Positions 1-9,849 of a stretch of 64,000 nt of DNA are shown piece after piece. The notes under the pieces were generated by a model. It searched no databases, was not told where the DNA came from, and saw nothing but the letters and a program-made list of their open reading frames with translations. Numbering within the stretch: position 1 is the stretch's first letter; every line of letters starts with the position of its first letter. Source of the stretch: Pseudophaeobacter arcticus DSM 23566 (GTDB lineage Bacteria; Pseudomonadota; Alphaproteobacteria; Rhodobacterales; Rhodobacteraceae); the NCBI RefSeq assembly GCF_000473205.1, contig NZ_KI421507.1:4015057-4079056 (forward strand). The letters run 5' to 3'. A program made the translations under genes and the position numbers.

Positions 1-682
1 CACCCGTGTCAGCGCGAACAGCAACCGGATGTCGACGCAGGAATCCGCTTGGGTGCTTTTGGCGGCGCATGCGCTGATCAAAAACCCCGAGAACTCGGGG
101 ATGTTGATCAACGGCCAGCCCTCAGAAGGGCCCTTTGTGCAGATAAGTGGCGGACAGAGCCTGCCAGACATGTCGATCACCAGTGCCAGTGGCGCGGCAA
201 CGGATCTCACCCTGACCACGCTGGGCGTGCCCGAGGTGCCACCAGCCGCTGGCGGTTATGGCTATTCGATCACCCGTAGCTATTACAGCCTGGAGGGGAA
301 AGAGCTGGATGGCGGGGCCTTTGAGATCGGAGATCGCTTTGTCACCGTGCTGCGGGTCACGCCCCATGAGACCGTGGGGGCGCGGCTGATGATCAATGAT
401 CCGCTGGCCGCCGGGATCGAGATCGACAACCCCAATCTGTTGCGGTCGGGGGATCTGCGCGATCTTGCCTGGTTGGAACCCACCACAGCAGAACATGCCG
501 AGTTCCGCAGTGACCGGTTCCTGGCGGCGATAGATCTGTCAGGGCGCAAGACCGCAACGCTGGCCTATATCAGCCGCGCGGTGACACCGGGGACCTTCCA
601 TCGCCCGGCTGCCCAGGTCGAGGACATGTATCGCCCCGCCTACCGTGCCCATACTGCTGCGGGCTCGGTTGTGATCCGGTGA
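1..682 (+). CDS. Alpha-2-macroglobulin family protein, C-terminal fragment
   Basis: The reading frame is open to the left edge (codons begin at base 2), so only the last 226 or so residues are present. TQESAWVLLAAHAL resembles the helical thioester-domain region of bacterial alpha-2-macroglobulins. The ending, with EDMYRP followed by Tyr-Arg-Ala and a Gly-Ser-Val-Val-Ile-Arg terminus, fits their C-terminal domain. Family members are large periplasmic or lipid-anchored protease traps. The stop overlaps the GTG start of the next gene, pbpC. The alpha-2-macroglobulin/PBP1C pairing is well known and suggests protection or repair of the envelope. The thioester motif itself lies outside the window. 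Confidence 0.85.
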   Translation, partial: TRVSANSNRMSTQESAWVLLAAHALIKNPENSGMLINGQPSEGPFVQISGGQSLPDMSITSASGAATDLTLTTLGVPEVPPAAGGYGYSITRSYYSLEGKELDGGAFEIGDRFVTVLRVTPHETVGARLMINDPLAAGIEIDNPNLLRSGDLRDLAWLEPTTAEHAEFRSDRFLAAIDLSGRKTATLAYISRAVTPGTFHRPAAQVEDMYRPAYRAHTAAGSVVIR

Positions 683-2850
683 TCCGTCGTCGCGGTGCAA
701 AGGCGCGCTTGGCCGCGCCTTTTGCCAGGCTGTTTGGCTGGCTCTCAGCCAGGCCTTTTTCCGGGCGCTTGTTCCGGCGCAGGGGCGGGTCTGGATGGGG
801 GCTGTGGCAGCGCGGCTTTGCGCTGGCGCTGACCCTGGCTGTGACCGGGACGGGCCTGCAGCGCTTTGATCAATGGGTGGCGCAGACGGTTCTGCCAGTG
901 ACGTTGGCGGAAACCTCAACCGAGGTTCTGGACCGCGACGGGGCGCTGTTGCGGGTCTATCCGGTTGGTGATGGCATCTGGCGCATGGCACCGCAGCTGG
1001 CGCAGGTGGATCCGGATTTCATCGCCATGCTGATCGCCTATGAGGATAAGCGGTTCCTGTCCCATATCGGGGTGGACCCCCTGGCGATGCTGCGGGCTAT
1101 GGGGCAGGCGCTGTGGCACGGCAAGACCATTTCGGGCGGATCAACCCTGACCATGCAATTGGCGCGGCTGCTGGAGGATGGCACCACCGGGGCCTGGGCC
1201 GGCAAGCTGCGTCAGATCCGTCTGGCGCTGGCACTGGAGCGACGTCTCTCCAAGCAGCAGATCCTGGCGCTCTACCTCACCCATGCGCCCTATGGCGGCA
1301 ATCTCGAAGGCATTCGCGCGGCGAGCTATGCCTGGTTTGGCAAGGCGCCCAACCGGCTGACGCCCTCGCAGGCGGCGCTGCTGATCGCCCTGCCGCAATC
1401 GCCCGAGCGCCGCCGACCAGACCGCGCCGCTGCGGCAGCGGCGGCAGCGCGGGATAGGGTCCTGGCGCGGCTGGCACAGGCGGGCCTGCTGACTGCGGCG
1501 CAGGTTGCGGTGGCGCAACAGGCGCCCCTGCCGCGCCGGATGCAGAGCTTTCCACGTCTGGCGCCGCATCTGTCGGATCGGCTCCTGGCGGCGCGTCCCG
1601 GGGTCTCGCGTCTGGCGGTGACGCTGGATGCACAGGTGCAGGCCAAGATGGAGGCGCTGGTGGCAGAGGCGGCCCGCAATGCGGGGGCGCGGGTTTCTGC
1701 GGCGCTGGTGGCGGTGGATCATCGCAGCGGCGAGATCCTGGCCTCGGTTGGCTCGCCCTCTTATGAGGACAGCGCGCGGCAGGGGTTTGTCGATATGACC
1801 CAGGCGCTGCGCTCGCCGGGCTCGACCCTGAAGCCGCTGGTCTATGGTCTGGGATTTGACTCCGGTCTGGTCCATCCCGAGAGCCTGATCCATGATGGTC
1901 CGGTGGATTTTGATGGCTATGCGCCGCAGAATTTTGACGGGCAGTTTCGCGGTGATCTGCGGGTGCGCGAGGCGCTGCAACTGTCGCTGAATATCCCGGT
2001 GGTCCGGCTGACGCGAGAGATCGGCCCGGCGCAGCTGCTGGCGGTGATGCGGCGCGGGGGGGCGGCGCCAGAGCTACCAGGCGGCAAGCCCGGATTGGCC
2101 ATCAGCCTGGGCGGTATTGGCACCTCGCTACAGGATCTGGTGCAGCTCTATGCCGGTATTGCCGCTGGCGGCCAGGGGCTGCGCCTGCGTGCCCTGCAAA
2201 GCGCCAGCTCCGAGGATCTGCCCCGGATGGTCTCCGAGGTTGCCGCCTGGCAGCTGGGGGATATTCTGCGCGGGTTGCCGCCGCCGCCCGGCGCCCGGAC
2301 CGGGGTGCTGGCCTATAAAACCGGAACCTCCTATGGCCACCGCGATGCCTGGGCGATTGGCTGGGATGGGCAGCATGTGATTGGCGTCTGGCTGGGACGG
2401 GCAGATGGCACCCCGGTGCCCGGCGCCTTTGGCGGTGATCTGGCCGCGCCAGTGCTGTTTGAAGCTTTTGGCCGCCTCAAGCCGGAAATCGCGCCGCCGC
2501 CGCCGCCGCCCGCAGCCACCTTGATCCTGGGGGCAGCAGAGCTGCCGCTGCCGCTGCGCCGGTTCCGGCCGCGGGATGCGGTTTTTGCCAAAAATGCCGC
2601 CGCGCCGCAGCTGTTGTTTCCCCCGGATGGGGCCGCCCTGGCACTGGAGGGCGCGCCGCTGGTGGTGAAGCTGCGCGGTGGCACCGCCCCCTTTGCCCTG
2701 TTGGCAGATGGCCGGGTTCTGGCCAAGGGGCAGCGCCACCGTGAGTTTGAAGTGCCAAACCCAGGGCCGGGCTTTGCCAATCTGGTGGTGCTGGATAGCG
2801 CCGGTCACAGCGTCAGTGTGGGCGTCGAAATCGACAGGTTGCTTCATTAG
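679..2850 (+). CDS. pbpC: Penicillin-binding protein 1C
   Basis: A 723-residue bifunctional peptidoglycan synthase anchored in the inner membrane. A basic N-terminus precedes one membrane segment (about residues 45-62). The GT51 glycosyltransferase domain has the catalytic Glu in YEDKRF (residue 122) and SGGSTLTMQLAR (152-163). The transpeptidase domain has SxxK at Ser382-Lys385, SLN at 436-438 and KTGT from Lys547. The last 90 or so residues match the C-terminal domain typical of PBP1C. The GTG start overlaps the upstream alpha-2-macroglobulin stop by 4 bases, so the two are probably translationally coupled. Confidence 0.95.
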   Translation: MIRRRGAKARLAAPFARLFGWLSARPFSGRLFRRRGGSGWGLWQRGFALALTLAVTGTGLQRFDQWVAQTVLPVTLAETSTEVLDRDGALLRVYPVGDGIWRMAPQLAQVDPDFIAMLIAYEDKRFLSHIGVDPLAMLRAMGQALWHGKTISGGSTLTMQLARLLEDGTTGAWAGKLRQIRLALALERRLSKQQILALYLTHAPYGGNLEGIRAASYAWFGKAPNRLTPSQAALLIALPQSPERRRPDRAAAAAAAARDRVLARLAQAGLLTAAQVAVAQQAPLPRRMQSFPRLAPHLSDRLLAARPGVSRLAVTLDAQVQAKMEALVAEAARNAGARVSAALVAVDHRSGEILASVGSPSYEDSARQGFVDMTQALRSPGSTLKPLVYGLGFDSGLVHPESLIHDGPVDFDGYAPQNFDGQFRGDLRVREALQLSLNIPVVRLTREIGPAQLLAVMRRGGAAPELPGGKPGLAISLGGIGTSLQDLVQLYAGIAAGGQGLRLRALQSASSEDLPRMVSEVAAWQLGDILRGLPPPPGARTGVLAYKTGTSYGHRDAWAIGWDGQHVIGVWLGRADGTPVPGAFGGDLAAPVLFEAFGRLKPEIAPPPPPPAATLILGAAELPLPLRRFRPRDAVFAKNAAAPQLLFPPDGAALALEGAPLVVKLRGGTAPFALLADGRVLAKGQRHREFEVPNPGPGFANLVVLDSAGHSVSVGVEIDRLLH

Positions 2851-2867
2851 GGGCATCAGACCCATCC

Positions 2868-2928
2868 TTGCCCATTGCCCATTGCCCATTGCCCATTGCC
2901 CATTGCCCATTGCCCATTGCCCGTTGCC
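2868..2928. repeat. Tandem heptamer repeat (TTGCCCA)n
   Basis: Seven perfect copies of TTGCCCA run from 2868 to 2916, followed by one copy with a final G and a partial TTGCC. The array lies 18 bases after the pbpC stop and 40 bases before the end of the convergent gene. A 7-base unit is not codon-sized. It looks like a slippage-prone simple repeat, and no function is evident. Confidence 0.95.
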
Positions 2929-2969
2929 TTTGCTCTCTGGTGGCTTGTCGGGACAGGCCGCGCTGCCTG

Positions 2970-5030
2970 CTAACGCCGCCCCTCTCGCAGCCAGCCGGCA
3001 ATGACCAAGCCCGCCGCCAGCAACAGGCCCAGCCAGGCCGGCAGCAACGTCGTTTGTGAGACCGAGCGGGTCTCATAGGCGGCGCGCGGCGTCAGCCCGA
3101 TCCAGCCGCGCCCCGAGGCGGGACGACCGGGGCTGACCTCGCGCAGGCGTGGCAGCCCCTGTTCCAGGCGCAGCGCGCCACCGCGCAGCGGCGCCAGCAC
3201 CGGCGCCAGAAGTTCCGCTGTGGCAATGGTCTGTTGGAATTCACGCGGCGCGGCGGGGCCAAGGCCAACAACCGTATCGACCGCACCTTCGCGCAACCGG
3301 TAAAGCCCCGGTTCAGCCCCGGTATAGCTGGTCTCCCAAAGCCCCGGCGCGCGTTGCTGCATCTCCAGGCTGGTCTCGCTGCCATCCGGAGCGGTCACGG
3401 TGAGCGCGCCTGCGGTGCCGCTCATCCGGCGGCGAAACACCTGCATGGTCTGTCCGGTGACCTCAGCCCAGAGCATTTCCTCTTCCAGCTCCGGCTCTTT
3501 CATCATCCAATGGGCCAGTCGGCGCAGCAGTTCCAGCTGCGGCCCGCCGCCCTGATACCCCCGGCTCCACAGCCAGGCATGGTCCGAGGCCAGCAGGGCC
3601 ACCCGCCCGGCGGCGACCCGGTTCAGCACCAGCAGTGGCCGCGTTTCGACCCCCTCCATCAGCACATGGCCCTGTGGCGCGGCAACCTCGATCTGGCGCA
3701 GCCAGCTGCCCCACTGCGGCTCGCCCTCTTGCCCCTGCGGTTCCAGCCCTGCGGTGACGGGATGGCGATGGCCCAACTCGGTGACCTTGGGGCGATAGGC
3801 CTGCTCCAGCACCCGTGCGGTTGGGGCGGCGGGCAGCACCCGCGCCAGCGGCGAGCGATAGATCGAATCGGCACTGGCAAAATCCGGTCCCGCTGCGATC
3901 AGAACCGCGCCGCCCTGTTCCACATAGTTGGCCACGTTATCAAGATAGATCGCCGGCAGGATGCCGCGCCGTTTGTAGCGGTCAAAGATGATCAGATCAA
4001 AATCGTCGATCTTTTCCAGAAACAGCTCGCGGGTTGGAAAGGCGATCAGCGACAGCTCATCCACCGGTACCCCGTCCTGCTTTTCCGGGGGCCGCAGAAT
4101 GGTGAAATGCACCAGATCAACCGAGCTGTCGGATTTCAGCAGATTGCGCCAGGTGCGCCCGCCGGCATGGGGCTCACCCGAGACCAAGAGCACCCGCAGC
4201 CGGTCCCGCACGCCGTTGATCTGCACCAGGGCGGCATTGTTGCGATCGGTGAGCTCGCCCGGGGTTTGCGGGGTGGCAAAGCGGATCACGTTGCGGCCGC
4301 CATGGGGCAGCGTCAGGGGTAGGTCGAAATCCACCCCAAGCGGCAGGTTAAAGCGCTGCGGGGGGCCGCCATCAATGGAGATCTCAAGCGGGGCCTGACG
4401 TTGATCCGGGGGCGGCGTGCCCTGATCTTCGATCCGCAGGGTGAGGGTGATGGGCTCGCCGATGATGGCAAAGGCCGGGGCATTGCGCAGGATCAGGCGC
4501 CGGTCCCAGTCCCCCTCTCGGCCGGTCATCAACAGATGCATCGGTGCGGGCAGATCAACGGGCTGTTCTGCATCATGCACCTGGCCGTCCGACAGGGCAA
4601 TGATGCCGGCCACGCGCCCCTGGGGCTCATCCGCCAGCGCCACTGACAGCGCCTGCATCAGCGTGGTGCCGCCGTCACCGGGGCTATCCTCGACGGTGAT
4701 CCAGCGGGTTTCGGTATTGGGGCGGGCGTTGAGTTGCCGTTGCAACCCGGCGCGGGCCTCGGCCATCTGGGCCTGCCGGTCCGACAGCTGCTGGCTGGCG
4801 CTATTGTCCACCGCCACCAGCACGATATCGCTGAGCGGCGCGCGGTCCTCGCTCTGGCTCAGCGGGCCAGTCAGGGCCCCCAGCAGGCAAAGCGCCGCCA
4901 GGCCGCGCAGTCCCCAGCCGGGCAAGCGCCGCCAAATGGCCAGCACAATGCTGGCCAGCACAAGCGCCGCCAGGCCGGTCAGCACGGGCCAGGGCAGGAG
5001 CGGGTCAAAGAGTATGGTCTGTGTCATCAA
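2970..5030 (-). CDS. Membrane protein with glutamine-amidotransferase-like domain
   Basis: A 686-residue protein, last in the moxR-type operon. Two membrane helices (about 15-57) are followed by a von Willebrand-like segment (DIVLVAVDNSAS), a beta-sandwich, and a class I amidotransferase-like Rossmann domain (about 275-400). A final membrane helix lies near 663-680. No catalytic Cys-His-Glu triad is evident, so the amidotransferase-like domain is probably non-enzymatic. Homologues always accompany MoxR, DUF58 and DUF4159 proteins. The assembly is thought to be an envelope chaperone or quality-control system, but its substrate is unknown. The alternative start Met2 is equally possible. It begins 8 bases after the DUF4159 gene. 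Confidence 0.75.
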   Translation of the reverse strand: MMTQTILFDPLLPWPVLTGLAALVLASIVLAIWRRLPGWGLRGLAALCLLGALTGPLSQSEDRAPLSDIVLVAVDNSASQQLSDRQAQMAEARAGLQRQLNARPNTETRWITVEDSPGDGGTTLMQALSVALADEPQGRVAGIIALSDGQVHDAEQPVDLPAPMHLLMTGREGDWDRRLILRNAPAFAIIGEPITLTLRIEDQGTPPPDQRQAPLEISIDGGPPQRFNLPLGVDFDLPLTLPHGGRNVIRFATPQTPGELTDRNNAALVQINGVRDRLRVLLVSGEPHAGGRTWRNLLKSDSSVDLVHFTILRPPEKQDGVPVDELSLIAFPTRELFLEKIDDFDLIIFDRYKRRGILPAIYLDNVANYVEQGGAVLIAAGPDFASADSIYRSPLARVLPAAPTARVLEQAYRPKVTELGHRHPVTAGLEPQGQEGEPQWGSWLRQIEVAAPQGHVLMEGVETRPLLVLNRVAAGRVALLASDHAWLWSRGYQGGGPQLELLRRLAHWMMKEPELEEEMLWAEVTGQTMQVFRRRMSGTAGALTVTAPDGSETSLEMQQRAPGLWETSYTGAEPGLYRLREGAVDTVVGLGPAAPREFQQTIATAELLAPVLAPLRGGALRLEQGLPRLREVSPGRPASGRGWIGLTPRAAYETRSVSQTTLLPAWLGLLLAAGLVIAGWLREGRR

Positions 5031-5038
5031 ATCCGCCC

Positions 5039-7843
5039 CTATTGTCCCAGCCGTTCCAGCAGGGCCGGCACATGCACCTGATCGGATTTGTAATTCCCGG
5101 TAAGCACATGCATCACCAGATTGACGCCAAAGCGATAGGCCAGCTCGCGTTGGCGTTCGCCGGCAAAGCCGCGCCCAACCGGCAACATCGGCCTGCCATT
5201 TGTATCCACCGCCCAGGCCGCAGCCCAGTCATTGCCACCAATCACCACCGGCGTTACCCCGTCGTTCAGATCGCGAAAGGGAATGCCTTCCACCTGTTCG
5301 GCATCTGCCGGCGCGGCCTCAACCCAGAGCGTTCCGCGCGGGTGGCGGCCGGGGAAATCCTGCAACAGATAGAACGCGCGGGTCAGCACGTGATCGCTGG
5401 GCAGCGGCTCCAGCGGTGGAATATCCAGCGGCAGCGCCAGTTGCTGCAACCGCCGCGCTGCCGGACTGGCGCTGCCACTGGCAGGGCGCCCGGCGTCGCG
5501 GGTGTCAAACAGGATCATGCCGCCAGAGCCAAGATAGCTGTTGAGCCGCGCATAGGCCGCGCTTGAGGGCAGCGGCTGGCTGGCGGTGACGGGCCAGTAG
5601 AGCAGCGGATAAAGCGCCAGATCGTCGCGCTCCAGATCAATGCCGACGGGGGGCGATGGCTCGACAGAGGTGCGGAAGAACAGCGTGTCTGACAGGCCCT
5701 GCAGCCCGGCCAGGGCAATGCGGTCGGTCTTGGCTTCGCCGGTGAGCACATGGGCCAGGGTGAGCTCTCCGGCGCGGATGGCATGTTCGCCAGCCAGGTC
5801 ATCCCGGAGACCGTCTGCCTGCGCTGCAGTGGGCCAGGCGCCGGTCATGCCCAGGCCTGCGCCTAGGACAAGCACCCCCATGGTCAGGCCCTGGCGCCGG
5901 GCCAGCAGGCCACTGATCAGCAATGTTGCCACCACATCGAGGCTCAGCAAGATCAGCGCCAGCCCAAGCAGCAGCCCGGCCAGCGCCTGCTCCTGATTGC
6001 TGTGGTATCCGGCCTGCACGACATCACTCGCCCAGGTGGCAGCGGTCAAAAGATCGCCATGGGCAAGGGCGTTGCGGGCCAGACTGCGGCTGTCGCTTTG
6101 GTACAGGCCGGGGCGCAGGGCAGGCCCGGCGGGCTGATCAATCAGGTCAGGACCGGCCACGCCCGGCAGGGTCGAGGCGTCGATGCTGCGGCCAAACCCA
6201 TCCAGCACCGTGAGGGGACGCCATGTGGTGCCCTCCAGGCTCTGTGCCTCGGGTGGTTTTGCGGCGGAGGAGACCGCGAGCCGTTCCAGCATGCGCACAA
6301 ACAGACCCGACAGGGGCAGGCTGCTCCATTCCGCATTGGCGGTGACGTGAAACAGCACCACCTGCCCCTGTCCCAGCGCCTTGCGGGTGACCAAGGGCGT
6401 GCCATCGTCCAGGGCGGCAATGACACGGGAGGCGAGGCTGGGATCGGGCTGCGCCACCACCTGTGACGAGACCGAGACCTCGGCCGGGATGGTGAGACCA
6501 AAGAAGGGTGAGCCCTCGGCAAAGGGCGCCAGGGTTTTGGGCTCTCCCCAGCTCATGGCGCCACCGATGCTGCGCCCGCCAATGCGCAGCCGTACCGGCA
6601 TCAGCATCTCTTCGCTGTCGCGGGCGGTGTCGCTGGAGGCGAGGCGCGGCCCGGCAAAGCGCAACAGCAAGCCGCCGGCCTTGACCCATTCCGCCAGCGC
6701 ATCCTGCAGATCCGGGGCGATCCGGGCCACATCGGCCAGCACGATCACATCCGGGTTGGCGGGCAAAATGTCGCCCAGGCTGCCCTCGATCAGCTCAGCC
6801 GTGGGTTTCAGCGCCTGGCGCAGGTAGTGCAGTGGCGACAACAGCGCCAGACCTTCGTCCGGGGCGCCGGATGAAATCAGCGCCACCTCGCGCCGCCGCA
6901 GGCTGTCATCACTCAGGGCGACCGCCCCGGCAGAGCGCTGGTCTGGCAGTTCGAAACGCTCAATTCTGGCCCGCAGCTCAGCGGGCAGCGCCAGGTGCAG
7001 GCTGGTATTTACAGCGCCGGCTTCAAACTGTGCGGTGACCTGGGCCAGGGTCCGATGGGTGCCCCCGGGATCGCGGCCACGGGCCAGCACCTCAACCGTG
7101 CGTGGGCCTAGAGCGGTGCCATCGGGGGTGCTGCGCAAAAGCGAAATCTCCAGCGCACCGTCTTTGGCAACAGGCGGCAACAGGCCCAGTACCGGCAGGC
7201 CAGAGGAGATCACCGTGACCGCACCATGGCTGGACAAAGCCTCGGTGAGATCCTGTTGACCCGCATAGACCAGACCATCGCTGAACCAGAGACTGTCAAA
7301 GCGCGCATTGCTTGCAGCCAGATGGGCCGCAGTGGCGCTGATCTGATCCGCAGAGGGCTGCCAGGGCTGGGGCAGAAGGCCGGGCAGTTGTTGTTGCCAG
7401 GTTGCGGCAGCCTGAAAGTGTAGCGCCTTGGGGGCGGTGAGCTGCAACAGCGCCACGGGACGGTTGGCGCGGCCGGCCTCCGCCAGGCGGGTACTGATCT
7501 GTTTGGTGGTTTCCTGCCAGTTTGTTGCCCCCGCCCAGGTGCCATCCAGCACCAGGACCAGCGGCCCGGATCCTGCGCTGTCACGGGTTGGGTTCAGCAC
7601 CGGCCCGGCAAAGCCAAGGATCGCCGCTGCCACCGCCAAAAGCCGCAACAGCAAGAGCCACCAGGGGGTGCGGTCGGACTGGCTGTCCTGGTCCGACAGG
7701 CCCAGCAGCAGGGTCACGGCGGGAAAGATCTGTTTTCTTGGTGCCGGCGGCACCGCCCGCAGCAGGATCCACAGCAGCGGCAGCACCAGCAGCCCCAGCA
7801 AAAGCCAGGGTGCGGTAAAGCCAAGGCCACCAATCATCGTCAT
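5039..7843 (-). CDS. DUF4159 / BatA-N-terminal domain membrane protein
   Basis: The 934-residue product starts MTMIGGLGFTAPWLLLGLL, the usual BatA-like N-terminal membrane segment. A second helix follows near residues 60-75. Two hydrophobic segments near residues 610-680 precede a C-terminal DUF4159 domain (about 700-934). I chose the ATG at 7843 because it overlaps the upstream DUF58 stop as ATGA; the frame stays open a further 33 codons upstream, but that stretch lies inside the DUF58 gene. It is the third gene of the moxR-DUF58-DUF4159 operon. Its biochemical activity is unknown. Confidence 0.85.
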   Translation of the reverse strand: MTMIGGLGFTAPWLLLGLLVLPLLWILLRAVPPAPRKQIFPAVTLLLGLSDQDSQSDRTPWWLLLLRLLAVAAAILGFAGPVLNPTRDSAGSGPLVLVLDGTWAGATNWQETTKQISTRLAEAGRANRPVALLQLTAPKALHFQAAATWQQQLPGLLPQPWQPSADQISATAAHLAASNARFDSLWFSDGLVYAGQQDLTEALSSHGAVTVISSGLPVLGLLPPVAKDGALEISLLRSTPDGTALGPRTVEVLARGRDPGGTHRTLAQVTAQFEAGAVNTSLHLALPAELRARIERFELPDQRSAGAVALSDDSLRRREVALISSGAPDEGLALLSPLHYLRQALKPTAELIEGSLGDILPANPDVIVLADVARIAPDLQDALAEWVKAGGLLLRFAGPRLASSDTARDSEEMLMPVRLRIGGRSIGGAMSWGEPKTLAPFAEGSPFFGLTIPAEVSVSSQVVAQPDPSLASRVIAALDDGTPLVTRKALGQGQVVLFHVTANAEWSSLPLSGLFVRMLERLAVSSAAKPPEAQSLEGTTWRPLTVLDGFGRSIDASTLPGVAGPDLIDQPAGPALRPGLYQSDSRSLARNALAHGDLLTAATWASDVVQAGYHSNQEQALAGLLLGLALILLSLDVVATLLISGLLARRQGLTMGVLVLGAGLGMTGAWPTAAQADGLRDDLAGEHAIRAGELTLAHVLTGEAKTDRIALAGLQGLSDTLFFRTSVEPSPPVGIDLERDDLALYPLLYWPVTASQPLPSSAAYARLNSYLGSGGMILFDTRDAGRPASGSASPAARRLQQLALPLDIPPLEPLPSDHVLTRAFYLLQDFPGRHPRGTLWVEAAPADAEQVEGIPFRDLNDGVTPVVIGGNDWAAAWAVDTNGRPMLPVGRGFAGERQRELAYRFGVNLVMHVLTGNYKSDQVHVPALLERLGQ

Positions 7844-8793
7844 AGCTGACCCCGATCCATCGTGTGATAGAGCCACATCAGAGCCGAAAGCGCAGGCGTA
7901 TCGCTGTGATGCTGGCCCAGATGCCAGCCGGCAGTGCGGCACAGGTGGTCCAGCGCGTCCCGCCGCTCAGCCAGACCGTCCAGATATTGCTGCCGCAGCG
8001 AAGCGGCCTTGAGCGTTTCATGGGAGAGCGCGCCGGTGACGCTTTCGAACCGGGTGCGGCCCACAAAGGGAAAGCGTTCCTCGGCCGGATCCAGCACCTG
8101 TAACAGCACCCCGTGTACGCCGCGATCTGCGGCTTTTGACAGGGCGCGCTCCAGCGGTTCAAAGGGACCAAGGAAATCGGAAATGAACAGGGCGCGGGCC
8201 TGGGGAGCCATGGCGCGATCCTCGGGCGGGGCATAGTCCTGGGCATCATCGGCGCTGAGCGCATCACACAGGCGCAGGATTTGCAGGTTGCCACGCCGTG
8301 GCGGCAGGCTGCCGCCGGTCAGGCCGACACGTTCACCGCCCCGCAGCATCAGGATCGACAGGGCCAGGCCAATCAGCCGGGCGCGTTCGATCTTGCTGGG
8401 CAGGGCAGGGGTTGAGGCAAAGCGCATCGAGGCGCCTTGATCAACCCAGAGATGCACTGTCTGGGCAATCTGCAATTCCCGCTCGCGCACAAATTGCTGA
8501 TCCCCGCGGGCGGAGCGGCGGTGATCAATCATGCGACGGCTGTCGCCTTGTTGCAGCGGGCGGTATTGCCAGAAATCATCGCCCATTCCGGCGCGTCGCC
8601 GCCCGTGTTCGCCGCCCAGTACCGATCCGGCCAGTTGCTGCGCCTGCACCAAAAGCGGCGGCAGGGCGCTGGCGGCCCGTTCGGCACCAAGGCGCAGCTG
8701 TGCCGCCGCGGCTTGGGACTGTTGGGTCCTGGCCTGAGAGGGGGCCTGAGAGGGGGCCCGCTGGGCGGCCTGTGGGGCGGCGGGGTGGCTCAT
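7840..8793 (-). CDS. DUF58 domain-containing protein
   Basis: A 317-residue soluble protein. The DUF58 core lies at about residues 85-250, including GDDFWQYRPLQQGDSRRMID, a family hallmark, and a von Willebrand-like fold. The first 40 residues are Ala/Gln-rich and probably flexible. DUF58 proteins pair with MoxR AAA+ ATPases. Here the ATG overlaps the moxR stop by 4 bases and its own stop overlaps the DUF4159 start by 4 bases, so three genes are coupled. Confidence 0.9.
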   Translation of the reverse strand: MSHPAAPQAAQRAPSQAPSQARTQQSQAAAAQLRLGAERAASALPPLLVQAQQLAGSVLGGEHGRRRAGMGDDFWQYRPLQQGDSRRMIDHRRSARGDQQFVRERELQIAQTVHLWVDQGASMRFASTPALPSKIERARLIGLALSILMLRGGERVGLTGGSLPPRRGNLQILRLCDALSADDAQDYAPPEDRAMAPQARALFISDFLGPFEPLERALSKAADRGVHGVLLQVLDPAEERFPFVGRTRFESVTGALSHETLKAASLRQQYLDGLAERRDALDHLCRTAGWHLGQHHSDTPALSALMWLYHTMDRGQL

Positions 8794-9797
8794 GCGGCGA
8801 TTCCGTTCTGGGCCAGATCAGCGGCGGTCTGCGCGATGAGATCACTGAGACTGTCCCCCCGCGCCCGCGCCGCAAAGCTCAGCTGCATGCGGTGGCTCAG
8901 CACCGGCAGCGCCATGTCGAGCACGTCTTCGGCATTGGGAGCCAGGCGGCTGTGCAGCAGGGCGCGGGCGCGCACCGCCAGCATCAGGGCCTGTGCGGCA
9001 CGTGGGCCAGGGCCCCAGGCGACGGTCTGCGCCACCCGGTCAGAGACACCGGGCTCTTCGGGGCGAAAGGCGCGCACCAGATCAAGGATCATCTCCACCA
9101 CTGATTCGCCCACCGGCATGCGCCGCAGCAGCTCTTGTGCGGCGATCAGTTCTGGGGCGGAAAACACCTGATGGGCAGAGCCTTCCTCAATCCCGGTGGT
9201 GGTCAGCAGGATTTCGCGCTCGGTGTCGCGGGTGGGATAGGGCACGTCGATCTGAAACAGGAAGCGGTCCAGCTGCGCCTCGGGCAGGGGGTAGGTGCCC
9301 TCCTGTTCGATCGGGTTCTGGGTGGCCAGCACGTGAAAGGGCAGGCCCAGAGGCCGGTCAGCGCCTGCAACCGTCACTTGGCGCTCCTGCATCGCCTGCA
9401 GGAGCGCCGATTGGGTGCGCGGGCTGGCGCGGTTGATCTCATCCGCCATCAGCAGCTGGCAAAACACCGGTCCGGGCAGAAACCGAAAGGCGCGGCTGCC
9501 ATCGGCGTTGGTATCCAGGACCTCAGAGCCGAGGATATCAGCGGGCATCAGATCCGGGGTGAACTGCACCCGCTTGCCATCCAGTCCCATGACGGTGGAC
9601 AGGGTTTCAACCAGCCGGGTTTTACCCAGACCGGGCAGCCCCACCAGCAAGCCATGGCCGCCACAGAGCAGAGTGGCCAGGGTCAGGTCCACGACCCTCT
9701 CCTGTCCGATGAAACGGCGGGTGATCGATTCCCGTGCCAGTTGCAGCTTGGCTTCCAGAGCTTCAATCTGGATCAGCAGATCGTCGGGTTCGGACAT
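8790..9797 (-). CDS. MoxR family AAA+ ATPase
   Basis: A 335-residue AAA+ ATPase with Walker A GLPGLGKT (53-60), Walker B MADEINR, and the sensor region ATQNPIEQEGTYPLPEAQLDRF typical of MoxR (split here: ATQNPIEQ, then PLPEAQLDRF). MoxR proteins act as chaperone-like ATPases that mature or activate partner protein complexes, often with von Willebrand-domain proteins such as those encoded downstream. The start at 9797 is supported by an AAAGGAA ribosome-binding site and the conserved N-terminus. The frame is open further upstream but overlaps the divergent DUF1285 gene. It is first gene of the operon. Confidence 0.92.
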   Translation of the reverse strand: MSEPDDLLIQIEALEAKLQLARESITRRFIGQERVVDLTLATLLCGGHGLLVGLPGLGKTRLVETLSTVMGLDGKRVQFTPDLMPADILGSEVLDTNADGSRAFRFLPGPVFCQLLMADEINRASPRTQSALLQAMQERQVTVAGADRPLGLPFHVLATQNPIEQEGTYPLPEAQLDRFLFQIDVPYPTRDTEREILLTTTGIEEGSAHQVFSAPELIAAQELLRRMPVGESVVEMILDLVRAFRPEEPGVSDRVAQTVAWGPGPRAAQALMLAVRARALLHSRLAPNAEDVLDMALPVLSHRMQLSFAARARGDSLSDLIAQTAADLAQNGIAA

Positions 9798-9849
9798 GAC
9801 ATTCCTTTCGCGGCGGATATATGATCGTACTGTATCGCGGTTGAGGGAA

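Noticed and set aside
2868..2928. Tandem repeats considered as a CRISPR array
   Set aside because: The unit is 7 bases with no spacers, and no cas genes are present.
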